From Paenibacillus barengoltzii NBRC 101215 (GTDB lineage Bacteria; Bacillota; Bacilli; Paenibacillales; Paenibacillaceae), in contig NZ_BILV01000023.1 in assembly GCF_004000745.1 (NCBI RefSeq), positions 1-64,000 of the forward strand: a stretch of DNA of 64,000 bases, read 5' to 3'. The position numbers were made by a program, and so were the translations under genes. The first letter of the stretch is position 1. Every line of letters starts with the position of its first letter. Below the pieces are notes generated by a model. The model did no database searches. It saw only the letters and a list, made by a program, of their open reading frames with translations, and was not told where the DNA came from. Shown one piece after another: positions 57,434 through 64,000 of the stretch.

Positions 57434-58717
57434 ATGAACCATCAGCAGATTGCCCCAACTCCACCGCTAGGTTGGAATAGTTGGGACTGCTACGGCGCAG
57501 CTGTGACGGAAGAAGAGATTCGGGGCAATGCGGAATACATGGCCAAGCATCTGAAAGACTTTGGTTGGAACTATATCACCGTGGATATTCAATGGTATGA
57601 ACCAGGAGCCCTTTCGTCTCAATATCGGCCGTTTGTTCCGCTTGTGATGGACGGCTATTCCCGGCTGATGCCTGCCGAGAATCGCTTCCCCTCTGCGGCC
57701 GGCGGCCAAGGCTTCAAGCCGTTAGCGGATTATGTGCATAGCCTCGGGCTGCGATTCGGCATTCATATCATGCGCGGCATTCCGCGGCAAGCCGTTCACG
57801 CCGCCACACCGATCTTGGGGACGACCGCAACCGCACGTGATATTGCACATCCCAATTCGATCTGTCCCTGGAATACCGATATGTACGGTGTGGATGCCTC
57901 CAAAGAAGGGGCGCAGGCCTATTATGATTCGCTCTTTGCCTTGTATGCCTCATGGGGCGTTGATCTCGTAAAAGTGGACGATATTGCCGCTTCCCGGCTT
58001 TACGGCACCCACCAAGCCGAAATTGCATTGATCTCCGAGGCGATCAAGCGCTGCGGCCGTCCGATGGTGCTCAGCTTATCCCCCGGACCGGCTCCGGTGG
58101 AGCTTGCAGCTTTCTTCGCCGAACATGCCAACATGTGGCGCATGACGGACGATTTCTGGGACCAGTGGCCGCTGCTAAGGGACATGTTCGACCGCTGCCG
58201 GGCATGGCAGGGCGTCCCGCAAGCCGGGTCATGGCCGGACTGCGACATGCTGCCGCTGGGGCATATCGGCATCCGCTCGGTGGACGGCGGCGGGGCGGAT
58301 CGCTGGACCCGGTTCACGCGTGACGAGCAATTAACGATGATGTCGCTTTGGAGCATTTTCCGTTCGCCGCTGATCTTTGGCGGGGAACTCCGAGACAACG
58401 ACGAATGGACCTTGTCGCTGCTGACCAACCGCGAGGTGCTGCGCATGCACCGGGAAAGCCGCGGCGCCAAAGAAGCCCTTCGGCAAGACGACCTGATCGT
58501 TTGGACGGCCGACCATCCCGAAGGGTTCAACTATGCAGCTGTTTTTAATGTAGGGGAAAGCGCGCTGCCGCTAGAGCTCCCTCTGGAGCAAATCGGTTTA
58601 TCCGGCATTTCTTCCGGGACTGAGCTGTGGAGCGAAGCTCCTGCGGAGCTTACGGCGGCTGGGGAGCTTCGGACTACGATCCCGCCGCATGGGGTGCGGT
58701 TGTATCGGTTGGAATGA
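57434..58717 (+). CDS. Cytosolic GH27 alpha-galactosidase-type enzyme
   Basis: 427-aa glycosidase without a signal peptide. N-terminal TPPLGWNSWDCYG, nucleophile Asp in WGVDLVKVDDI, acid/base Asp in GSWPDCDMLPLG, C-terminal beta-sandwich ending in TTIPPHGVRLYRLE. The long loop with IRSVDGGGADRWTRFTRDEQLTMMSLWSIFRSPL marks the subgroup that includes alpha-galactosidases and beta-L-arabinopyranosidases, so specificity is not certain. ATG at 57434 has GGAG eight bases upstream; a TTG two codons earlier overlaps it. Confidence 0.88.
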   Translation: MNHQQIAPTPPLGWNSWDCYGAAVTEEEIRGNAEYMAKHLKDFGWNYITVDIQWYEPGALSSQYRPFVPLVMDGYSRLMPAENRFPSAAGGQGFKPLADYVHSLGLRFGIHIMRGIPRQAVHAATPILGTTATARDIAHPNSICPWNTDMYGVDASKEGAQAYYDSLFALYASWGVDLVKVDDIAASRLYGTHQAEIALISEAIKRCGRPMVLSLSPGPAPVELAAFFAEHANMWRMTDDFWDQWPLLRDMFDRCRAWQGVPQAGSWPDCDMLPLGHIGIRSVDGGGADRWTRFTRDEQLTMMSLWSIFRSPLIFGGELRDNDEWTLSLLTNREVLRMHRESRGAKEALRQDDLIVWTADHPEGFNYAAVFNVGESALPLELPLEQIGLSGISSGTELWSEAPAELTAAGELRTTIPPHGVRLYRLE

Positions 58718-58746
58718 AAGAGACCTGCCGCCCTGGCAGGTCTCTT
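58718..58746. terminator. Bidirectional terminator between GH27 and the fructan operon
   Basis: Perfect 12-base stem AAGAGACCTGCC / GGCAGGTCTCTT, loop GCCCT, directly after the GH27 stop codon and 28 bases from the end of the convergent GH32 gene. Confidence 0.85.
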
Positions 58747-58773
58747 CCCAATCTTCATCCATATTCATACTCT

Positions 58774-61053
58774 CTACCAGATGGACTTCATATCCCAAAC
58801 TTCCATCGACCTAACCACGAGCTCTCCATCTCCCCAAATCTCCAGCCCTAGAGCATCTCTGCGGCTCGGATAGACTCGGGTGGTCAGGCTTTTTAGTCCA
58901 TTGGCATAAGCTTCAACCATCGAACGGTCCAAAAAGAGATGCAGCTTTAAATTTTCACCGAACAGATCCAATCTGCCACCCTGAATTCCTTTGCACTTCT
59001 CTCGTGGATGCAAAGTCGTTTTGGTTCGATCGACCAAGAGTTTACCTTCAACCTTATCGTAGTACAACAACGTTTGCTCTTTCCCATCCGGCGTACACCG
59101 CACTTTAATTCCGAGTTGTTTGGCTTGTACCGATTCCAGTTCCACAAGGATCTCAAGCACGTCCCCTTTAATGCCCCTCAGCAGATCATTGGTCTCTGCC
59201 ATTGTCTTGTCCTGAATCGACAACCGCTTTGCGCCACGCAAGGATTGAAGCTCTTGGATCGGCTCAATTCCCAGGCGTCCATCATCCCGTAAATAAACGC
59301 TTAATGGCAACCCGGCATTATGGGCCCAGCCCGATTGATACTCCAGCTCGGCCGTCCGGTCCCCTTGGGCTATCGTAAAAATGATCTTCCTTCCGGTCTT
59401 CGGATCCACCATGCCGCTGGGTCCAGTAAAATGGAAGTCACCCACATCAATCAGCTCTGGTTCTTCCTGATCTGGAATAAACGAGAGCTCTTCCTTATCC
59501 AGCCGCCCAATCCAGTAAAACACTTCAACGTCCGCACCTTCTCCGACTGGGCTGACCAGAAGCAGATGCTTGCTTTCCCCCTGCTTGTCCGCGCCAAGCG
59601 GAAGCAGAACCGGAAGCTCCCAGATTGGTCCAAGATAAGGGAACTTCTGAAGATCCGCTTGGAAAAACGGTCCTTTGTACGTCCAGTTCAACATATCCTT
59701 CGAAACAAAGGCCAGGGCAGCCCCGCCTGCACCTTCGATCCCCGACCCCACTAGGGCATACCAACCGTCATCATCCTTCCAGACAAACGGATCTCGGAAA
59801 TCGCCGAAAGCCCCCATCCCTTTTTGCTGTACGATGAGAGGCTCCGGATGCTTCACCCACTGAACCAAGTCCGAATTGCCATCCGTTAAGTAAGTACTTC
59901 GGGCAAGGGCCACGCTCTGATTTGGCGAAGCACTGTCATTTCCCGCCGTAAAAAACAGGACCGGTAAACCGTCCGCATCATAAGTGGCGCTGCCTGACCA
60001 TATACCATCCGGGGCAAGTCCATCCTTCTCAGGGGCAAGTGCTACGGGAAGATCACGCCAATGAACGAGATCCTCACTCACCCAATGTCCCCAATGGATC
60101 TGATAGAAGTACGGACCTAACGGATTGTGTTGATAAAATAAATGATACCGCCCCTCGAAATAAATCGGTGCATGTGGTTCGTTCATCCAATGAGCAGGAG
60201 GGCTGACATGATACTGCGGCCTATGCCAATCTAGCAGAAGCGGAGCCCGATCCAGCTTAATTTCATCATAGGGCACCTGAGGTTTGATACCGCCATATAG
60301 GGAATCAAGCACTTCCCGATACGATGCGGCTATTTCCTCTCCACTTAATGCCCGTCGATAAATCTTCAACTCATCCAAGATTCCGCTGAACATTTGGAGG
60401 TGAAATACTCCGGCCCAACGGCTGCTGTGATTATTTTTGCCGATTAGTAAATCTGTACCTACAGCCTCAACCATTCGAGAACCGACAGGTACCTCAGATG
60501 AAGCAATTGCTCGGCCATTCAAGTACAGCTTAATTTCGCCTCGATCCCCATCAAAAACCGCATTAACATAGGACCATTCATGCTTGGGCAACTCACAGCC
60601 GTCCGGTGACCAAACTTCCTTCCAGCCCCCTTGATCAAGTCCCAACTGAAAAGACCATCGTCCGTGCCGGAACATCCCCAGCAGATAACCCTGGTGACGA
60701 TCCCGATGATGACGGTTCACAATAGCAGCCAGCTTCCCTTCATACCCCCAGTCATAGGAGCGCGGCGCCACCCACACCCCTATGCTTAAGGCTGACAACA
60801 GCTTTGGCTCCTGCATCCTGTCCATTTCTCTGGCTGGATGGGTGATAAAGGTCGAATAACCGTCAAACAGGAGGCCCCTTCCTACAACTCCTTGTCTCCA
60901 TTGCGGATCAACAGGCCCGGTGAATTCAGCTTGATTAAATACATACTGAATCTCATCCCATGAAAGAGATACCTGCTCTAGAGCGCTTCTTCCGGCACCT
61001 TCATCAAATGCCCAGTACATCATTAATTCTTGGTCTCCTGCGAGCCGACGCAT
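58774..61053 (-). CDS. LamG-GH32 protein with WMNEP in the nucleophile motif
   Basis: 759-aa cytosolic protein, no signal peptide. Residues about 1-250 form a LamG/concanavalin-like jelly roll (ends with GILDELKIYRRALSGEEI). The GH32 beta-propeller starts near 280: HWMNEPHAPIYFEGRYHLFYQHNPLG, DFRDPFVW (419-422) and PIWELPVLLP with the acid/base Glu479; a GH32 C-terminal beta-sandwich closes the protein. The family's catalytic nucleophile Asp (WMNDPNG) is Glu292 here and Gly of that motif is missing. Likely acts on fructans or difructose-type sugars, or has changed specificity. The ATG at 61053 follows GGAGG; it starts four bases after the upstream gene. Confidence 0.82.
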   Translation of the reverse strand: MRRLAGDQELMMYWAFDEGAGRSALEQVSLSWDEIQYVFNQAEFTGPVDPQWRQGVVGRGLLFDGYSTFITHPAREMDRMQEPKLLSALSIGVWVAPRSYDWGYEGKLAAIVNRHHRDRHQGYLLGMFRHGRWSFQLGLDQGGWKEVWSPDGCELPKHEWSYVNAVFDGDRGEIKLYLNGRAIASSEVPVGSRMVEAVGTDLLIGKNNHSSRWAGVFHLQMFSGILDELKIYRRALSGEEIAASYREVLDSLYGGIKPQVPYDEIKLDRAPLLLDWHRPQYHVSPPAHWMNEPHAPIYFEGRYHLFYQHNPLGPYFYQIHWGHWVSEDLVHWRDLPVALAPEKDGLAPDGIWSGSATYDADGLPVLFFTAGNDSASPNQSVALARSTYLTDGNSDLVQWVKHPEPLIVQQKGMGAFGDFRDPFVWKDDDGWYALVGSGIEGAGGAALAFVSKDMLNWTYKGPFFQADLQKFPYLGPIWELPVLLPLGADKQGESKHLLLVSPVGEGADVEVFYWIGRLDKEELSFIPDQEEPELIDVGDFHFTGPSGMVDPKTGRKIIFTIAQGDRTAELEYQSGWAHNAGLPLSVYLRDDGRLGIEPIQELQSLRGAKRLSIQDKTMAETNDLLRGIKGDVLEILVELESVQAKQLGIKVRCTPDGKEQTLLYYDKVEGKLLVDRTKTTLHPREKCKGIQGGRLDLFGENLKLHLFLDRSMVEAYANGLKSLTTRVYPSRRDALGLEIWGDGELVVRSMEVWDMKSIW

Positions 61054-61056
61054 CAA

Positions 61057-63522
61057 TCATCCCTCCTGACACGCCACTTGCTTTGGAGAGGCGTAGGGGA
61101 TCTCAACAGACTTCAATGTATGAATCTGAAGGGAATTTAGTATAACCTCCCCGGATTTCGTGATGACTTCAAACTGCTCAATCGGAGATTCCGGAAAAAT
61201 TTGATCCGTCATTACGACAAGTCCATGATTCCCGTACACTTCAACCGCATTGCGATCCAGCCAGACATGCAATTGGATTTTTCCGTCTACCGCCGCCATG
61301 TTAACCCCATGCTTGGTCGCAAACGACGGATGGAAATCAATAATCCCGGATTGGGTGCGATCGATGAATAGCCATTGAGTCCCGGGATCATAACCGATGA
61401 TAATCTCGTCCTTCTCCAACGATTTTAACTTGATCTGCACTTCCTCGCCGGAACGGATATCAAGTTCCACCTCAATTTCTAGCAAATCTTCCTTCAGCTT
61501 CTGCCAAAAGGGAGCTTCTGGCGTAACCGTAACTTCCTCCCAATGCAATGACGCTTTGCGCAGTTGCTCCACTTCTCGGACAGGTAATTGAATCAATCGT
61601 ACATTCCCATCCTGTTCATTCAATGTCAAGGCGCGTGGTAAAGTCATTGCGCCTCTCCAGTTGCCTGTAGGCGTCTCGTTGGCGTACTTCCAATTACTCA
61701 TCCATCCAATGATCACTCGTCGTCCGTCTTCTTTAGGGAGATCTGACCAGGTGACCCCGGCATAATTGTCTCTCCCATAATCCAGCCACAGAATTTGATC
61801 TGACGCGTTGTCATTAATGAACGTGTTTCCGTCAAACTCACCGATAAAATACTGCGTACGCGATCCTTCCGGACAATTCGGATGATCGCCGATGCTGATA
61901 ATAAGTACCCATTTTGAACGTCCGGTATCCCCTATCGGCAATTCAAACAGATCCGGGCATTCCCAAACGCCGTCATGCGACCCTTCTTCTTTACCGAATA
62001 CACCGGACAACGACCAGTTCAATAGATTTGTAGATTGATAGAAACGAACGTGATCGCCCGCCACAAGCACCATAATCCAACGCGCGCTTTCAGAATGCCA
62101 AAATACTTTTGGATCCCGGAAATCAACCAGTCCTTCTTCTTCAAGAACAGGATTCCCCTCGTACTTGTGCCATGTCAATCCCTTGTCCCTGCTGTAGGCC
62201 AAGCTTTGCCGTTGACGCGGCTGTCCGGTTTCCGGATGGGTATCCGCATGGGTGAAAATGGCCACCAAACCATGGGAATCTTCGAACAATCCGCTGCTGT
62301 TCTTCCAATCCACCACACAGCATCCGGAGAAAATAGCACCATGCTCATCCGGGAACAAAGCGATCGGCATATGTTCCCAGTGCACCAGGTCTTTACTTAT
62401 CGCATGGCCCCAGTGCATTGGTCCCCATTGATTTCCGTAAGGATGGTGCTGATAAAATAAATGATAGCTTCCTTCGTAATAAACCAGTCCATTAGGGTCG
62501 TTTAACCAATGGGATGGGGGAGAAAAGTGATAGCCCGGTCTAAACCGTTCTTCTTTATGTTGTGGAGTAGACTCCAGCATCTGATGGATATCCTCGATAG
62601 TTGGCATTGCTCCAAGTGCCCCTTTCCGTGTTGTCACTAACGCTCCTCCGGCATTTGCAAAAGCCAGCATGTTCGTGATTTGCGAGGACGTCAGTTCTTT
62701 CAGCGGGATTCCAACCTCCAGGATTTTAAATAACAAGCATCCAAGAAAAGCATCACCGGCTCCCGTTGTATCAACGACCTCGACTCGAAACCCTGGGACA
62801 TAACCGTCTTTACTTCCTAAACGGTAGTAGCATCCTTTTTCCGCCAAAGTGACAACGATCAACGAAATATCAAATTGCTGGGCTAGCTTCAGGGCCCCTT
62901 CCTCGATATCATGTGTCCCTGTAATAAAGGACAACTCTTCCTCGGATATTTTCAAAATATCCGCGTATTTCATTCCCCAAAGCGTATTCTGCTTAATCTC
63001 TTCCCGACTCTCCCACAAAGCAAACCGAATATTCGGATCGAAAGAGAGTAGGACACCTGCATCCTTAGCCTTAAGAACCGCCGTTCTAGTTGCGGTACGA
63101 GCCGGCTCATGGGTCATGGATACCGTTCCGTAATGCAAAACCCGGCTTGAAGCAATCTTCTCCAGCGGAACATCCTTTGAATGCAAGAAGGTGTCTGCCC
63201 CTGGCTTCCGAATAAAGCTGAAGGATCGATCCCCATGATCGTCTAAATGGACAAAGGCCAGCGTGGTGCTCGCTTCACGCGTATACGATACTCCGGTAAC
63301 GTCAACACCAGCGTCTTGCAAAGTTTGATGAAGCAAGGAACCAAACTGATCTTCCCCCACCTTACTAATCAATGCCGAGTGAGAACCTAACCGGGACAGC
63401 GCAGCCGCCACATTAGCCGGAGCTCCCCCAGGATTACATTCGAACTGCTCGTTCCCTCTTGATGAACGGCCTGCCGGTGTAAAATCAATTAATACTTCCC
63501 CGATTGCGATGACATCAAGCAC
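61057..63522 (-). CDS. Fused fructokinase (PfkB) and GH32 beta-fructosidase
   Basis: 821-aa two-domain protein in one uninterrupted frame. Residues 1-318: ribokinase-family fructokinase with GEVLIDFTP, NPGGAPANVAAALSRLG, and DTTGAGDAFLG (catalytic Asp257). Residues about 325-821: complete GH32 with HWLNDPNGLVYYEG (nucleophile Asp342), FRDP (468-471) and ECPD (acid/base Glu521) plus the C-terminal beta-sandwich. No signal peptide, so both activities are cytosolic: imported fructosides would be cut and the fructose phosphorylated on the same polypeptide. GTG start behind GGGGAG. Upstream gene is a sugar-binding lipoprotein; downstream is another GH32. Such a fusion is unusual. Confidence 0.9.
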   Translation of the reverse strand: MLDVIAIGEVLIDFTPAGRSSRGNEQFECNPGGAPANVAAALSRLGSHSALISKVGEDQFGSLLHQTLQDAGVDVTGVSYTREASTTLAFVHLDDHGDRSFSFIRKPGADTFLHSKDVPLEKIASSRVLHYGTVSMTHEPARTATRTAVLKAKDAGVLLSFDPNIRFALWESREEIKQNTLWGMKYADILKISEEELSFITGTHDIEEGALKLAQQFDISLIVVTLAEKGCYYRLGSKDGYVPGFRVEVVDTTGAGDAFLGCLLFKILEVGIPLKELTSSQITNMLAFANAGGALVTTRKGALGAMPTIEDIHQMLESTPQHKEERFRPGYHFSPPSHWLNDPNGLVYYEGSYHLFYQHHPYGNQWGPMHWGHAISKDLVHWEHMPIALFPDEHGAIFSGCCVVDWKNSSGLFEDSHGLVAIFTHADTHPETGQPRQRQSLAYSRDKGLTWHKYEGNPVLEEEGLVDFRDPKVFWHSESARWIMVLVAGDHVRFYQSTNLLNWSLSGVFGKEEGSHDGVWECPDLFELPIGDTGRSKWVLIISIGDHPNCPEGSRTQYFIGEFDGNTFINDNASDQILWLDYGRDNYAGVTWSDLPKEDGRRVIIGWMSNWKYANETPTGNWRGAMTLPRALTLNEQDGNVRLIQLPVREVEQLRKASLHWEEVTVTPEAPFWQKLKEDLLEIEVELDIRSGEEVQIKLKSLEKDEIIIGYDPGTQWLFIDRTQSGIIDFHPSFATKHGVNMAAVDGKIQLHVWLDRNAVEVYGNHGLVVMTDQIFPESPIEQFEVITKSGEVILNSLQIHTLKSVEIPYASPKQVACQEG

Positions 63523-63542
63523 GGTTTCTCCCCACCTATCGA

Positions 63543-64000
63543 CTATTTATTTAGGTTTGCATTATAGCGATCCAACCCGGTTTGATAGAGTTCCATTAAT
63601 TCATTGAGGCCCATTTTCTCCAATGTTTTGACGTAGTTATCCCACTGTTCATCGACGCCGCCATCCACGATGAACTTTCCTCTTTGCGTATTTACGTATT
63701 TGATTAACTCAGGCTCAATTTTGTTGATTTTGTCCAATTCCTCAGGTTCAAAGAAGATGCTTGGATAGTTTTCTTTTTCCATGTAAGGGTTGTAATACTG
63801 CTCCAGATCTTTAGCACGTTGCTGAGCACGTGGTTCCATATCCACCACTTTGCCGAAATCTTCAAACGTAATCACGCCTGGTCCACCAGAACCCGGGGCA
63901 ACCTTTTGCCGGAACTCGCCTGCAGAGGTACCTTCAGGAAGCGGCAGATTCACCAATTTCCCATTTTCATCTTTCTCGAAGACGACACCCAGCGGACCCC
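63543..64000 (-). CDS. ABC transporter substrate-binding protein, C-terminal part (cut by window edge)
   Basis: The open frame runs off the right end of the window (reads GPLGVVFEKDENGKLVNLPLP... at the edge). About 150 residues are visible, ending YQTGLDRYNANLNK. The pattern VDMEPRAQQRAKDLEQYYNPYMEKENYPSIFFEPEELDKINKIEPELIKYVNTQRGKFIVDGG is typical of the C-terminal lobe of LplA-type lipoproteins. It precedes the kinase-GH32 fusion by 20 bases, so it should bind the fructoside that those enzymes use. Confidence 0.85.
   Translation of the reverse strand, partial: GPLGVVFEKDENGKLVNLPLPEGTSAGEFRQKVAPGSGGPGVITFEDFGKVVDMEPRAQQRAKDLEQYYNPYMEKENYPSIFFEPEELDKINKIEPELIKYVNTQRGKFIVDGGVDEQWDNYVKTLEKMGLNELMELYQTGLDRYNANLNK

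Noticed and set aside
1-64000. tRNA, rRNA, riboswitch or transposase genes
   Set aside because: None could be recognised by eye in the intergenic regions; hairpins seen there are explained as terminators, operators or the toxin locus.

Overview
The window looks like a chromosomal stretch of a Paenibacillus-type Firmicute. Pointers are a C-terminal triple S-layer homology (SLH) anchor, YesMN-type two-component systems, Lpl/YtcQ-type ABC importers that lack their own ATPase, strong GGAGG ribosome binding sites, frequent GTG/TTG starts, and a large load of polysaccharide and deoxy-sugar genes. No rRNA, tRNA, CRISPR array, integrase or transposase gene was seen.

Layout, left to right. (1) 1-10370: L-rhamnose catabolism. 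rhaB-rhaA-rhaD are divergent from a DeoR-type regulator (RhaR-like). A second leftward unit holds the bifunctional aldolase/dehydrogenase rhaE followed by lutABC, so rhamnose can be taken through L-lactaldehyde and L-lactate to pyruvate. (2) 10390-10960: gene-free, with a T-poor purine-rich repeat inside an element that has a shorter relative at 31218-31361. (3) 10968-13408: ThuA-like protein, aldo/keto reductase and SDR. (4) 13548-19115: L-fucose operon fucI-fucA-kinase-fucU with a divergent AraC activator. (5) 19157-31068: an oligosaccharide operon (binding protein, two permeases, two uncharacterised large proteins and a GH105 unsaturated glycuronyl hydrolase), preceded by a membrane-bound AraC regulator of YesS type. 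(6) 31456-38108: a second ABC importer fused into one operon with a YesM/YesN-type histidine kinase and response regulator. (7) 38413-44314: a GH130 mannoside phosphorylase and a five-gene amino-sugar-acid operon (amidohydrolase, DgaE-like lyase, DgaF-like aldolase, KdgK-like kinase, GntR). Their promoters share the same bipartite element at the same distance from the -10 box.

(8) 44735-48756: a small phage-derived module with holin, amidase endolysin and a membrane/coiled-coil protein, an XRE repressor and an ImmA-type protease, but no structural, replication or integration genes. Five 15-bp operators surround a consensus leftward promoter. Inside it, on the opposite strand, is a 26-residue holin-like toxin gene with the architecture of a type I toxin-antitoxin locus, including an antisense promoter, an SD-sequestering hairpin and a 5'-3' long-range pairing.

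(9) 48741-64000: bicupin oxalate decarboxylase with a changed lid motif, GH43, a secreted SLH-anchored GH27 galactosidase split by a frameshift, catalase, an AraC regulator with a cytosolic GH27, and at the right edge a fructan operon: binding protein (cut by the window end), a fructokinase-GH32 fusion, and a LamG-GH32 protein with Glu in place of the usual catalytic Asp.

The most unusual items are the kinase-GH32 fusion, the shared GH130/dga promoter element, and the lysis cassette with its switch and embedded type I toxin locus. Starts were moved from the longest open frame wherever a ribosome binding site clearly favoured an internal codon.
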